64,000 nucleotides of DNA, from NCBI GenBank assembly GCA_022578965.1, contig MU400511.1, positions 434,001 to 498,000 of the forward strand, written 5' to 3'. Of the stretch, positions 12,201 through 22,615 are shown piece after piece. This DNA comes from Xylaria sp. FL1777 (lineage: Eukaryota > Ascomycota > Sordariomycetes > Xylariales > Xylariaceae). Made by a program: the position numbers and the translations under genes. The notes beneath the pieces were generated by a model. The model searched no databases. It worked only from the letters and a program-made list of their open reading frames with translations, and had not been told where the DNA came from. Each line of letters opens with the position of its first letter. Position 1 is the stretch's first letter.

Positions 12201-13663
12201 CAAATCGCCAAGAATATGAAGTTACATGGGAAAGATCCTCGCACTCAGATTCCGTTTACTTTCCTGTTCAAGGGCCCCCCAGGTAAGACAGTAAACCAAC
12301 AATTAGCATGCACACAAATCACTGATTCAGTATCGGGATAGGAACTGGAAAAACAACGGTAGCACGGAAGGTCAGTCAGCTCTACTACGACATGGGAATC
12401 CTGGGATCAAGCAACTACATCGAGTGCTCTGCATCTGATCTTATTGGCCAGTATGTTGGACAGACTGGACCAAAGACCCAGGCGAAATTGACCGAAGGCC
12501 TGGGGCGGGTTCTTTTCATAGACGAAGCATACCGCTTTTGTGACGACCACTTTGGCAAAGAAGCCGTCAATGAGCTCGTCGATTGTCTAACGAAACCGAA
12601 GTATATGGGGAAGATTGTTGTTATCCTCGCCGGTTATAGCCATCAGATGGACGAACTATTACGAATCAATCCCGGCCTTTCCAGTCGCTTTCGCGAGGAA
12701 CTAGTCTTCGAGAATATGGATCCGGAGAATTGCCTCCAACTCTTAGATCGCGAGATCAGGAAACAGGAGATAGAGATTATGCCAGCGATAGATTGTGTCT
12801 CGCCTGATGAACGTCAGCAGATGCTTGATATTTTTGCTGAGCTATCGAAGTTTCGATCTTGGGGAAATGGTCGGGACGTCAAGAATATTGCTAAGGATAT
12901 CTGCTCAGATGCATTCGCTAGTAACACGGCGTCAGGACTTACAGTGAGCGTTGCCGACATTCTGCGACATCTCAATAAGATGTTCAAGTCCCAAGAGGCG
13001 AGAGACGACAGTGGAAAGGCCTCCACGAGCCCAAAAGATTTATTCAAGTTCAATGACCTACCTATCCGTACCCAAGGTCCGCCGGCGCCTCCTACTAATG
13101 CCACTTCCATCATATCAAAGGCCAACGTAGCAGAGCCGACTCCGCCGAAAGAAGACGAACTACATGTCAACCCTGAGCCACGAGGATTTACAGACTCCTC
13201 ACCACAGCGTGATCCTGGTGTATCTGACGCGGTGTGGCAACAACTGCAGAGGAATATCGCAGAGGAGAAAGCTCTGGAACAAGCTCGAGAGGCGTTCATT
13301 GCAGCCCAGGAGCAGGAATACGAGGCCTACAGAGCGGCCGAAGAAGCGAAGCGCAAAGAGCTTCAACGCTTAGAAGAAGAAAAGCGCAAAGCGGACGAGA
13401 AACGCCGCAAGGAGATCGAAGAGCAGCTGCGGAAAGAGAAAGAACGGATGGAAGCCGCCCTGAAAGCCAGGAGGGAGGCCGAAGAGAGACTCCGAAAGGC
13501 GCAAGAGGAAGAAGAGAAGAAGAGGCGCCAGGAGGCGGCGGTTCAGAAGAAGATCAGAGATATGGGAATCTGTCCGGCGGGGTACAGATGGATTAAAGAG
13601 GGCGGGGGTTACCGGTGTGCCGGGGGTTCTCATTACCTCAGTAATCACCGGCTGGGAATATGA
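6219..13663 (+). CDS. ZNFX1/Hrr1-type helicase fused to NFX1 zinc region and three CbxX-type AAA+ modules
   Basis: Seven exons: 6219-7683, 7736-9184, 9236-9572, 9622-10496, 10555-11457, 11518-12282, 12342-13663; about 2,371 residues. ATG 6219 (context gtcaagATG) is preferred over the upstream in-frame ATG at 6144. Order: N-terminal region (1-480); SF1 helicase with P-loop GPPGTGKS (about 486-493), VEEAGE (about 752-757), GDHKQLRP (778-785), HRMRP (823-827), DNFQGDE (972-978) and RLNVLLSRAR (1003-1012); NFX1-type Cys/His region (about 1055-1140); coiled coil; three AAA+ modules of the CbxX/CfqX (SpoVK) kind with P-loops near 1371, 1650 and 1930 and Walker B FIDEAY/VIDEAY; Arg/Glu-rich coiled coil; and a small terminal Cys motif (CPAGYRWIKEGGGYRC). 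Related helicases (Hrr1 in fission yeast, ZNFX1 in animals) act in small-RNA pathways. The AAA+ part suggests hexameric assembly. Confidence 0.9.
7684..7735 (+). other. GC-AG intron inside the helicase P-loop codon
   Basis: Reading straight on from GPPG reaches a stop (TAG at 7686). Removing 52 bases that begin GCTAGT and end ATCAG restores GPPGTGKSF in frame, with a GCTAAT branch site 11 bases before the end. No GT donor in this stretch restores the frame without a stop, so a GC donor (a minority class) is the best reading. A damaging T-to-C change at a former GT donor is the alternative. Confidence 0.75.
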
Positions 13664-14219
13664 ATATGAAATAGTCCTTTGGCGCTACTGGGAAGAGGGA
13701 CGGCCGACCGGCTTTAGGTATGCTTAGATTGCTTTACTGATCCGTTTCTGGTCCCAAATTTAGGTCATAATGCAAAGTGAACGCCTCGAGTTTTCTTGGC
13801 TTGACGCTACATTCAGCTGTATATCCAGCGAACAATTATTATTGAATACGGGAGTGAGCTCTCCGTCTGAGGGCGAATTAGTTGTAGGATCTGCCGGCCG
13901 TAGCTTCGAGTGGTCTCATCAATGTTATTAAGTTGCTCGATAAGCTCTCTTCTATTCTTTGCGAACTGTTTCATTGTGAGTGTCGTGCCTACGCACAGTG
14001 CATTATTTGTCCCCCTTCTTATACTATTTTAGGTAGGTATAAAGTTTTGTTCTCAAGTTACAATGATAGTTTTGAGGCAGGACATTTTTTTATTGTTCTA
14101 TTATAAACCGAGATCTCCAACTCTAAGGTAGAGTTGTATATAGTTATAAGCTCATCGCAAAATGGCCAATCAATATTACCATATCGGCTACGCATTTGTA
14201 GCCTTTGATGTTCATGTGT
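13664..14219. other. Intergenic, no gene seen
   Basis: About 556 bases between two convergent genes (plus-strand helicase and minus-strand small gene). It should hold both 3' ends. It becomes more A+T-rich rightwards. No repeat or coding region is recognised. Confidence 0.5.
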
Positions 14220-14864
14220 CTAGTGAGCAGCTTTACCTATATTCTGAGTCTTACTTGAGACCACATGCTCCTTGTTCTGCTTCTTCTTCTTCTTCTTCTT
14301 TCTTTCCGTCTTTTTATTCATCTGGCGCTTAAATGCATAATCTAATGCATAATCGAGCTCGACATCCCACCCGTGATCTTCAGCAAGGTGAACTAGCTCC
14401 CGACCACCCCTATATCCGCACCACTGACCAACTTTCTCGCCGAATATCTTGATCAGTGGAGGCATGTCGATGAAGTAAGGTAGGGCGAGAACATAGTGTA
14501 GAATGAATTTACACTTACTGAGCTCTATGGGCTTAGAAAGGATTCTGTTAAGCTCGTCCCTGGCTGTCTTGTTATATAGCTCGATTATACCTGCATACGG
14601 TGGTGATGGGAGGTCATCCCATGTGAGCGGTATTTCAACAGTTGGAGAGGAGACTTTGAGGGACCAGCACGCTATATCGAATTTTTCTTCCGTATCACAT
14701 AGGGCGCATATATCGGTCTCGCCATCCTGATAAACGATGTGAGAGTGCCCGACCAGTTTACAGTACTGGCCAAATAAGCACATGGAAGTGTTCGAGTCAT
14801 GGGAGTCGGTGGGCGAGGATCCCTGGTTGCTGCTGTGAGAGCGTAGTATCTTAATAACGCACAT
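14220..14864 (-). CDS. Unrecognised 214-residue protein with lysine-rich tail
   Basis: Single open frame of 214 residues that I do not recognise. Visible features are a Ser/Asn/Thr-rich start; a Cys/His-bearing stretch (MCLFGQYCKLVGHSH, then DICALCD) with four cysteines that could bind a metal but with irregular spacing; a middle part of mixed helices (LSKCKFILHYVLALPYFIDMPPLIKIFG); and a strongly basic tail with a run of seven lysines (about 189-195) that could be a nuclear-localisation signal. No signal peptide or membrane span is evident. It faces the helicase gene and is the last frame of ordinary look before the transition to A+T-rich DNA. It may be a lineage-specific gene, or the last exon of a longer one, since the start ATG at 14864 has no special support. 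Confidence 0.45.
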   Translation of the reverse strand: MCVIKILRSHSSNQGSSPTDSHDSNTSMCLFGQYCKLVGHSHIVYQDGETDICALCDTEEKFDIACWSLKVSSPTVEIPLTWDDLPSPPYAGIIELYNKTARDELNRILSKPIELSKCKFILHYVLALPYFIDMPPLIKIFGEKVGQWCGYRGGRELVHLAEDHGWDVELDYALDYAFKRQMNKKTERKKKKKKKQNKEHVVSSKTQNIGKAAH

Positions 14865-16518
14865 ATTTTCAGTTTTTTAGTTCTCATCGAGAGAAGAATA
14901 GGTAACACTGAGTTTTTCTCTCGAGACTGTGAGAGTAGTTGTCCTTGTAACTAGCGAAACTTACCTCAAATTTAGCGTCAGTGTAGCAAGTATTTAAGTA
15001 GAAATCTCCGCTTGGTTCGTGACACAATTCCATTGTTTCCATTCTATTCGTAGCGTCAAAGGCTCTTCGGAGAGTATTGATAAAGCAATCTGTGACTAGA
15101 CAAAGACTCCTTTTATGTAATTTCTTGAAAGGTGCTGAAGCGATAATAGGCGTAGAACTTAGGCAGCAGCCGCAAAACTAAAATTGCGTATCTCAGAGAT
15201 CAAAGCATTTAACCAAATTACTCAAAAGGAGGCGGTGTAGTTACTCCTTTATAAGGTCAAGGGCGATAGGGTTTTGATATTATATTCATCCTTTCCTTGC
15301 AAAGAAACGACGGCACTAAATTTTATCTATATTCAAACGCAAAATATTTTTTCTCATAGGCCATCAAAGCTCACGATTCTCCGAAACAGAGAAACTTATA
15401 GGACCAGATCACTTCCCTCAGCTGCCAAGGCCACCGCAACTGATGCTGACTTATAACCACTAACCAACTAGATTGATGAACTGAAAATTCTGCCTTAGCG
15501 CAAGTCTGCGTGATATTGTACGCGCTAGAGGCTAATCGTAAATTTAAGCCATCTTTACAGACTATAAGCAAAGCCCTATGGCACCTTGATGTTTACCATA
15601 TGAGCTATATAGTCTAGGGATTTGCTCATCCAACTCTATTATAAAGATACTTATAGCGCTTACTCTACACATCTAAACTTAACTTTAATTGCGTGTTTAT
15701 TGTTTTAGTTCTATATATATATATGTTTATGCCTTAACAAGCGACTTAGCTACCGGCAGATCGGCATGAGACGTGCCTCGATGTTCCACGTATGTTCGCG
15801 TTCCCGCTGGGTGTCACGGAACAGAACTGCAACACTATACCGTCACACTAATACTGTAAAAGTACAACGTGATCAAGTCAGTCACTTGACCATCTGCAGT
15901 GGAGTATCGTGACACTGGCCACCACGATACGTCAGTCTACTATTGCTTTTCTATTACGAACTAGGTATACTGTCTGTGGGACCGGATAACGGACACTTGC
16001 GCAATGCTGTTCTACCGCGGGTTGTCACTCGTAATTATCTCGGCAGCAGTGTAACCCAAACGCTCACCGTACAGTCATGCAAGTTGCTACCTTTTCATTT
16101 TTTTTGTCCGCTGTCATTCAGATAGGTACGGACCCCGCAGTCATGCAACATGTATGTTACTCTACAAGACACTGCCGGTTTCTTTTCTTGCTTCTAAGCC
16201 AATTAGGACCCGCGCACCCAGTGTACATAGTATCTTCACGAAGGGGGGTATGTGGTAATACGTACTGCAGAAGTTGTAAAACACGAGATGAGATATACCC
16301 GACGCATCTACTGGATGGCCCTAATTTCACTCGCTTTTACCCTAGGAGACTTCCGTATGATAGGTTGCGATGGCAAATTAGACGGAATATATAATTATGA
16401 AGTTCACCTTCCATTTGACCCCTTCAACACGCAAATTACTCAATCTTTCCAAGAAATCATTTATTCACGCTCAAAGGAAACCCTTGAAATTCTGGAACCA
16501 AGCAGTCACACCTGCAAT
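14865..16518. other. Intergenic transition zone
   Basis: About 1.65 kb of moderately A+T-rich DNA with no supported gene; open frames here are short and featureless. It contains two small inverted pairs close together: TCAAGT/ACTTGA around 15872-15889, and an 8-base stem GTATCGTG/CACGATAC at 15904-15911 and 15923-15930. These could be the footprint of a transposon end. No direct duplication was found to support that. Confidence 0.4.
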
Positions 16519-16875
16519 ATGACTCCCCCTACCCCAGTACCTTACCTACATGGCCAGTTTAGTCGGGCTGGAGGATGGCTACCTCCAGATCCCAAGATAC
16601 TGATTGGATGGGTTCGAAAATTAGTTGCAGAGGTGGACGAGCAACGCCGATGGTCAGGACCCCTAGGATCCAAGGACCTGGCTCCATCTATCCAAGCCTT
16701 CGATGCTGTTATCCAGAGCAGTGCTAAGCTTCGGATGCTAGCTGCGGCTATGCTAGACGAAGTTCCTAACAAAGAACCGTACCTGACAGACCCGATTGGG
16801 AACAAGCAGATCCGAGACTATACCGAACACGCTGGAGTCTTGATTTGCTATTTTGGGAAAAGTCTTAGCTTTTAA
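16519..16875 (+). pseudogene. Truncated phosphatidylserine-decarboxylase-like gene (PSDC domain only)
   Basis: 118 codons from ATG 16519; an in-frame GTG/ATG extension further upstream looks non-coding. The frame reads like the N-terminal 'PSDC' domain found before the catalytic domain in fungal phosphatidylserine-decarboxylase-related and PsiD-like decarboxylases: GGWLPPDPKILIGWV near the start, then IQAFDAVIQSS, MLDEVP, and DPIGNKQIRDYTEHAGVL. The domain normally leads into a catalytic part of 250 or more residues with an LGST/GSS self-cleavage site; none of that is present. The frame ends with a few unrelated residues at 16,875, and A+T-rich tandem repeats begin about 40 bases later. It is therefore a 5' fragment of a broken gene and cannot make an active decarboxylase. 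The family call is by eye and moderate. Confidence 0.5.
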
Positions 16876-16916
16876 AACATGTTTCGGGAGTAGTTTAAGT
16901 TAAAACATGCATGCTA

Positions 16917-17073
16917 ATAAAACAAATATGCAAATAAAATAGATATGCAAATAAAACAAATATGCAAATAAAACATGCAAATAAAACATAGACCTAAAAA
17001 CATATAAACTTAAAAACATATAAACTTAAAAACATATAAACTTAAAAATATATAAACATAAAAAACATATAAA
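16917..17073. repeat. Two abutting tandem arrays at the gene/A+T-rich border
   Basis: First array (16917-16989): a 17-base unit of the form AATAAAACAAATATGCA, about four copies, the last shortened. Second array (16994-17073): a 16-base unit TTAAAAACATATAAAC, about five copies. They sit right after the truncated decarboxylase-like frame. Confidence 0.85.
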
Positions 17074-18682
17074 TGTAAAAAGAAAAAATATATATATATA
17101 AGCAAATATAGCAAGTAAAGTTTTATATAATATATTTATTTAAAACTATTATATGTTTATTAATAAAATAAACTAATAGTTAAAATAAATAGTAAGCTTT
17201 TAACTTTAATAATATATATAAAAGTTTTTATTATTTTTAGTTTAGCTTTTAGTTTAGCTTTTAGCTTTTTATACTTTAATTATTAGTATTAAAATTATAG
17301 CTATATTTTTAATAAACATTTTAATATATTTATTATATATTATAATAATTATTATTTTAATGCATATTATTTAGCTTTAAAGTATAACTTATAATATAAA
17401 ACTTTTATTTAGCTACTTTAATATAAAGGTTTTAAATAATATACTTTATTACTTTAGCTATAATAATTCTTTAAAGTTATTATAATATTAAGCATATAAT
17501 TTAAAGCATTGCAGAATTTTTGCTATAAAAGATCTTGCTATATATTAAGCATTAATAACTAGCTTTTATAACGCATATATTAAAAATAACAGCATAATAT
17601 ACTAAAGTAGTCATTATAGTAAAATAAAACTATAAAGTTTGCATATATTAAGCAATTATAAAATTAATAAAGCTATAATAAAAATAAAAGTATTTAAAAA
17701 GCTAAAGTAATAAAAATAAAAGCTTGCAAGCGTTAAACAATTATAAAGTTAGTAAAGTATATATAGCATATAAAAAGCTAAAATATAAACTAAGGCAAAA
17801 CTGTTTTAAAAGTAACATTAATTAAAATAAAAATAAAAGAAATAAAAGTAATAATAATAAAAGCAAATAATTTACACATTAGCTTTATTAGTTATAGCTA
17901 GTTTTATAACTAGCTATTAGCTATAAAGCATACATAATTACTTTAGCTATTATATTTAGCTAAAGAAATTATATTTTTGTTTTTAATTTTATATTTCTTG
18001 TTTTTAGTATAAAGAACCGCAATATTAGCTTTTATAAGCTTTTTTAATATTTTTAAAGGTTAATATTACGCGCTAATAAGCTAGTAATAAGTAATAAAAG
18101 CTAATAATATTTTTAAAAAATAAAAAATAAACCAGTAAATCTAGCATTAAAATTAATATTATTTGCTAAGTAAGTAATTATATATATAATGCGCTAATAT
18201 TACTATTAGCACTTGCTAGTTGTTTTAAACTTGTTTTTTAAAAAGCTTTAATAAATACTTATTATATAAGCCTTAAACTTATCTTTTAAAAAGCTTTTTT
18301 AAGTTATTAAAACAAATAGATTATTTTTTTGTTTTTATTTACTATAGATAATATTTAGCTATAAATAGCTACTAAATTAAAATTACTTAATTTTAGTTAG
18401 CTTTACATATATTAAGCTTTAATAAGCTAATTAATTAGTTATTTACGCTAAAAACCTATTATTAACTAATATTTATAATATATAAATGCTTATAATTAAC
18501 TATTAAACTTTATTATTTTAGCACTTTTAATGCTTAGTTTATAGCTTATATAATTAACTAATAAGTACTTATATAATTAACTAACAAACATTTAAACTTA
18601 ATTATTTTAGCACTTTTACGCAATAATATACTTTACGCAATTAACTAATAAATACTTATGCTATTAATTAATAATGCTTTTA
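17074..18682. repeat. A+T-rich DNA, degenerate repeats towards the right
   Basis: No gene or clear element boundary. From about 18.4 kb the sequence becomes a degenerate array built on phrases such as ATTAACTAATAAATGCTTAT and TTTTAGCACTTTTA, which resumes beyond the MITE at 19.5 kb. Confidence 0.5.
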
Positions 18683-19502
18683 ACGTGGTTCACTATCAAG
18701 CGGGCCACCCAATCGAGCGGGCCACTTAGAAATACATACAAAAAACGTCCGTGCGTAATTTTATAGCGCTGTTAATATAAAAGCTATAAATATAAAAAAA
18801 TATGTTTTAGATTCCTTATTTAATAAGAAAACCAAATATGATTTTTTTATATTTATAGCGATTTTCCTTCTAAAGATACATACCAAAAAAGCAAAGGTAA
18901 AAATATTGGAAAAAAATACCCCTGTTATTATGTAAAGCTTAGTGCGATTATGTTATTTAAATATTAAAAAATGGGAAAAATTAGATTTTAAACTAATAAT
19001 TCATAAACTTCCAAAAAACTAAAACGGTTTATTTTTCCGATTTTTCTTTAATTAAATAACAGGGGTATAACTTTTTATAGTAAAATATATATGTACTGTT
19101 TTTTATACCCTAGCTATTTAATTAAGAAATGCTTAAAAAGTTAAGATCTTTTAGAATTTAAATAATAATTAATTATACTTTTTAAAACTTATTTTTTCCT
19201 TTTTTTCTTTCTTTTTTTTAATTATTATGCACTAAGTTTTATATTTTTTACAGGGGTATTTTAACACCTATTCTTTATTACGTCATATCTTCACCAATAA
19301 AAATGCTATGAACAAACGGACGTTATATATGGGTTTCTTGTTAAACAAGGATTCTAAAACATATTTTTTTATATTTTTAGCTTTTATATTAGTGGAGTTA
19401 TTTAATGTGGAGACATGTATTCTCCATATATTTTTATATGGGGCAGTACATTTTTGGAAGTGGCCCGCTCGATTAGGTGGCCCGCTCGATAGTGAACCAC
19501 GT
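18683..19502. mobile_element. 820-base pogo/Tc1-like MITE with 45-base inverted ends and TA duplication
   Basis: The left end (18683-18727) and right end (19458-19502) are inverted copies of each other over 45 bases with two mismatches, starting ACGTGGTTCACTATC. Within each end the motif GAGCGGGCCAC/AAGCGGGCCAC occurs twice, as expected for paired transposase sites. TA lies at both outer borders (18681-18682, 19503-19504). The inside has no transposase frame, but shows further inverted matches (ACGTCCGT at 18746 region against ACGGACGT near 19317; ATACCCCTGTTATT near 18923 against AATAACAGGGGTAT near 19047), so one strand could fold on itself. The GC-rich ends still carry CpA/TpG and CpG, so it escaped most RIP and is likely young. 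ACGTGG ends are shared with the element at 27,170. Confidence 0.85.
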
Positions 19503-20855
19503 TATATGTTTTAGCACTTTTAGTATAGCTTATATAATTAACTAATAAATGTTTACATTATTAATTAGTAATATATGCTACTTTTTAAATACTTTTATAT
19601 GTTTTAGCATTTTTAGTATAGCTTGCATAATTAATTAATAAATGCTTATATAATTAATTAATAAATGCTTATAGCTTATATAATTAATATTAAACTTAGT
19701 TATTTTAGCACTTTTTAGTGCTTAGTTTATAGTTTTTATAATTAACTAATAAATGCTTATATATTTAATTGATTAATAAATGCTTTTATACTTAATTAAT
19801 TATTAAACTAACTAAATGTATTATTAAACTTAGATATTTTAGCTATATAATTAACTAATAAATAAGCAATTATTAAAACTTTTTATTTTTTAATAAGTAA
19901 TGCTTATAAAGTTTCGCTTTGCTTTTAAATAATAGCTAATAGTATATTATTAATTGCTTATAATATATTGTTTTTTTTTAAATTACGCTTAAAACCTTTT
20001 ATACAAGATTTACTAAACTTATTTATAAATAGATTAGTTAGTTAGTTTATAGTTTTAGCATATATTAAGTTAAATTAAAACCTTTTATAATTAACTAATA
20101 AATGCCCGCGTAATAATTAATTTATAGCTTGCTTACTAAATGCACTAAATTTTAATAACTTACATTATTAATAAGTAAATATATAGCTACTAAAACTTTT
20201 TATATTTTTTATAACATATTATTACTTTTTAAATTATAACTTTTTATAAAACCTATTTATAAAAAGATTATATATAGTTAGTTATAATTTTAATCTTAAT
20301 AGTAAATAGCTAGCTTATTATTATAGCTATGCGTTATAGCTTAATTTTTTAGTATATATAATTTTTTAATATACATAATCCTTTAATATACTTAATCCTT
20401 TAGTATATTTAATCCTTTAGTATATTTAATCCTTTAGTGTTTTTAAGTTGCTGCCACTTTTTATAAGCCTTTATACTTAAAGTAAACTTAATTATTTTAG
20501 CACTTTTTATAATTAATTAATAAATGCTTATATTACTTTTTTAGTAATTATTATAGCTTATTAACTAAGTTACACTAAACTTAGTTATTAACACTTAATA
20601 GTGCTAAATTTATAGCTTATATAATTAACTAGTAAATATATAGCTATTAAAACCTTTTATATTTTTTATAATATATTATTGCCTTTTAAATTATAATGTT
20701 ATAAAACTTATTTATAAAGAGATTAATTAATTACACTAAATTTTAGTAATAAATAATTAGCTTGCTATTATAGCTATAAGTGCTAATTATAAATACTTAC
20801 TTAAATATCTTTAAAACTTTATTATATTTTACTAGTAATACTATAAAGTATAAAT
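19503..20855. repeat. Degenerate tandem repeats right of the MITE
   Basis: Continuation of the array interrupted by the MITE: recurring phrases ATAATTAACTAATAAATGCTTAT, TTTAGCACTTTTTAGTGCTTAGTTTATAG-like stretches (shortened here) and TTTATAAATAGATTA, at irregular spacing. No gene. Confidence 0.55.
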
Positions 20856-21330
20856 AAGTGCTTTATATTTAATCTTTTCATATACTTAAACCTTTAATAT
20901 ACTTAATTTTTTAGAAAGCTTTAATATATAAGCTATAGTTTTTAATACACTTAAGTGCTTTATACTTAATTCTTTAAAAGGCTTTAATATATTACTTATA
21001 CATTAAAGTCTTTAGTACACTTAAGTGCTTTAATTCCTTAGTATACTTAATTCTTTAAAAAGCTTTAACATATAAACTATAGTTTTTAGTATATTTAAGT
21101 GCTTTATACTTAATCCCTTAAAAAGCTTTAGTATATTATTTATATATTAAAGTTTTTAGTACATTTAAGTGCTTTAATTCCTTAGTATACTTATACTTTA
21201 AAAGGCTTTAGTATAGTTTTTAGTATATTTAAGTGCTTTAATCCTTTAGTATATTTAATTCTTTAAAAAGCTTTAGTATATAAACTATAGTTCTTATATA
21301 CTTAAGTGCTTTATATTTAATTTTTTAATA
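20856..21330. repeat. Tandem array, about 70-base unit
   Basis: The phrase AAGTGCTTTA recurs at about 20856, 20953, 21023, 21097, 21167, 21231 and 21304, with TTAATTCTTTAAAAAGCTTTA between. Alternate units are more alike, suggesting a higher-order unit of about 145 bases. RIP-like changes blur it. Confidence 0.75.
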
Positions 21331-22309
21331 TATTTAATCTTTTAGTAATTATAGCACATATAATAGCTTATTTAATTATTATAGCTTTTATATTATAATA
21401 GCTATATTATATATTAATTTATTAAATTAATAGTTATAGCTTTTTATATAATTGTTAACTATACTTTATTTATAATAAACTTAGTATAATTAACTAATAT
21501 AACTTTATAGTTTTAATATATGCTAACATTAAAATTACTTAATTATTAATATACGCTAAAAATATTATTAGTAGTTTTAGCGCATGTTTAAGTTTAGTTA
21601 TAATAAAAATAAAACTTAGCTTGCATTAAGATTTAATAAACTTAGTTTGCTTTAGTATATATAGGTTTACTAAATAAGCTTAAATATACTTTTATATAAT
21701 ATAGCAATTAAAGCATATTTTATATTAATTAATAAAGTTAGCTCTTTTATATATTTATTAACCTTTATTAGCTTTAAAACATAACTTAAAGGTTTTTTTT
21801 ATATATTAACTATTGCTAAAAAAAAATTTATATAAAAATTAAATTATAACAATTTATAAAATAGCAATTTAAGCAAGTTTTAAAAAGATTAAAACTTTAA
21901 AGCTAACTTTAACTTATAGTACTTTTTCATTAAAAATAAACTAATAAAACATAAGCAAAATAAAGGTATATTTATTATAATTTAATAGCTATATATGCTT
22001 TATTATAATATATATAATTTCTTGTTACTTAATTTACTTTAAACTTAATTTATTATTTATAGCAAAAACTATAGTTAAAAGTATTATTATATAAAGTATT
22101 TATAATAAAGTAAAACATATAAAGTAAAACATATAAAGTATTAATAAATAAAGTAAAACTAATAAAGTATAAACATATAATATATATAAAAAAATAACAT
22201 ATAAAAAAACATATATATATATAATAAAACTTATTTAGCTACATTATAGCTATAATAGCTTAGCTAACTAAAGAAAATATATGTAAATTATAATAACATA
22301 ACTAATTAA
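21331..22309. repeat. A+T-rich DNA without recognised structure
   Basis: No gene, array or element end found. Composition as in the rest of the block. Confidence 0.5.
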
Positions 22310-22615
22310 TTAAACTAATGTAAAAATATAATTAAACTAATGTAATAATATTATTATATTAATATAATAATATAACTAAATTAATGTAATAATATTATTA
22401 AATTAATATAATAACATAATTAAATTAATATAATAATACTACTAAACTAATGTTATAATATAACTAAATAAAATAACTAAACTAATGTTATAATACAACT
22501 AAATAAAATAATATAACTAAATAAAACAATATAACTAAACTAATATAATAATATAATTTAACTAATATAACAATATAATTAAACTAGTATAATAATATAG
22601 TTAAATAAAACAATA
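22310..22615. repeat. Irregular short tandem array
   Basis: About 300 bases built from variants of AACTAATGTAATAATATA and ATAACTAAATAAAATA in irregular succession. Confidence 0.75.

Noticed and set aside
16252..16518. N-terminal extension of the decarboxylase-like frame
   Set aside because: The extra residues look like non-coding sequence and the PSDC-like similarity starts after the ATG at 16519.
19308..19514. 68-codon frame in the MITE
   Set aside because: It reads through the terminal inverted repeat and past the element border; not a gene.
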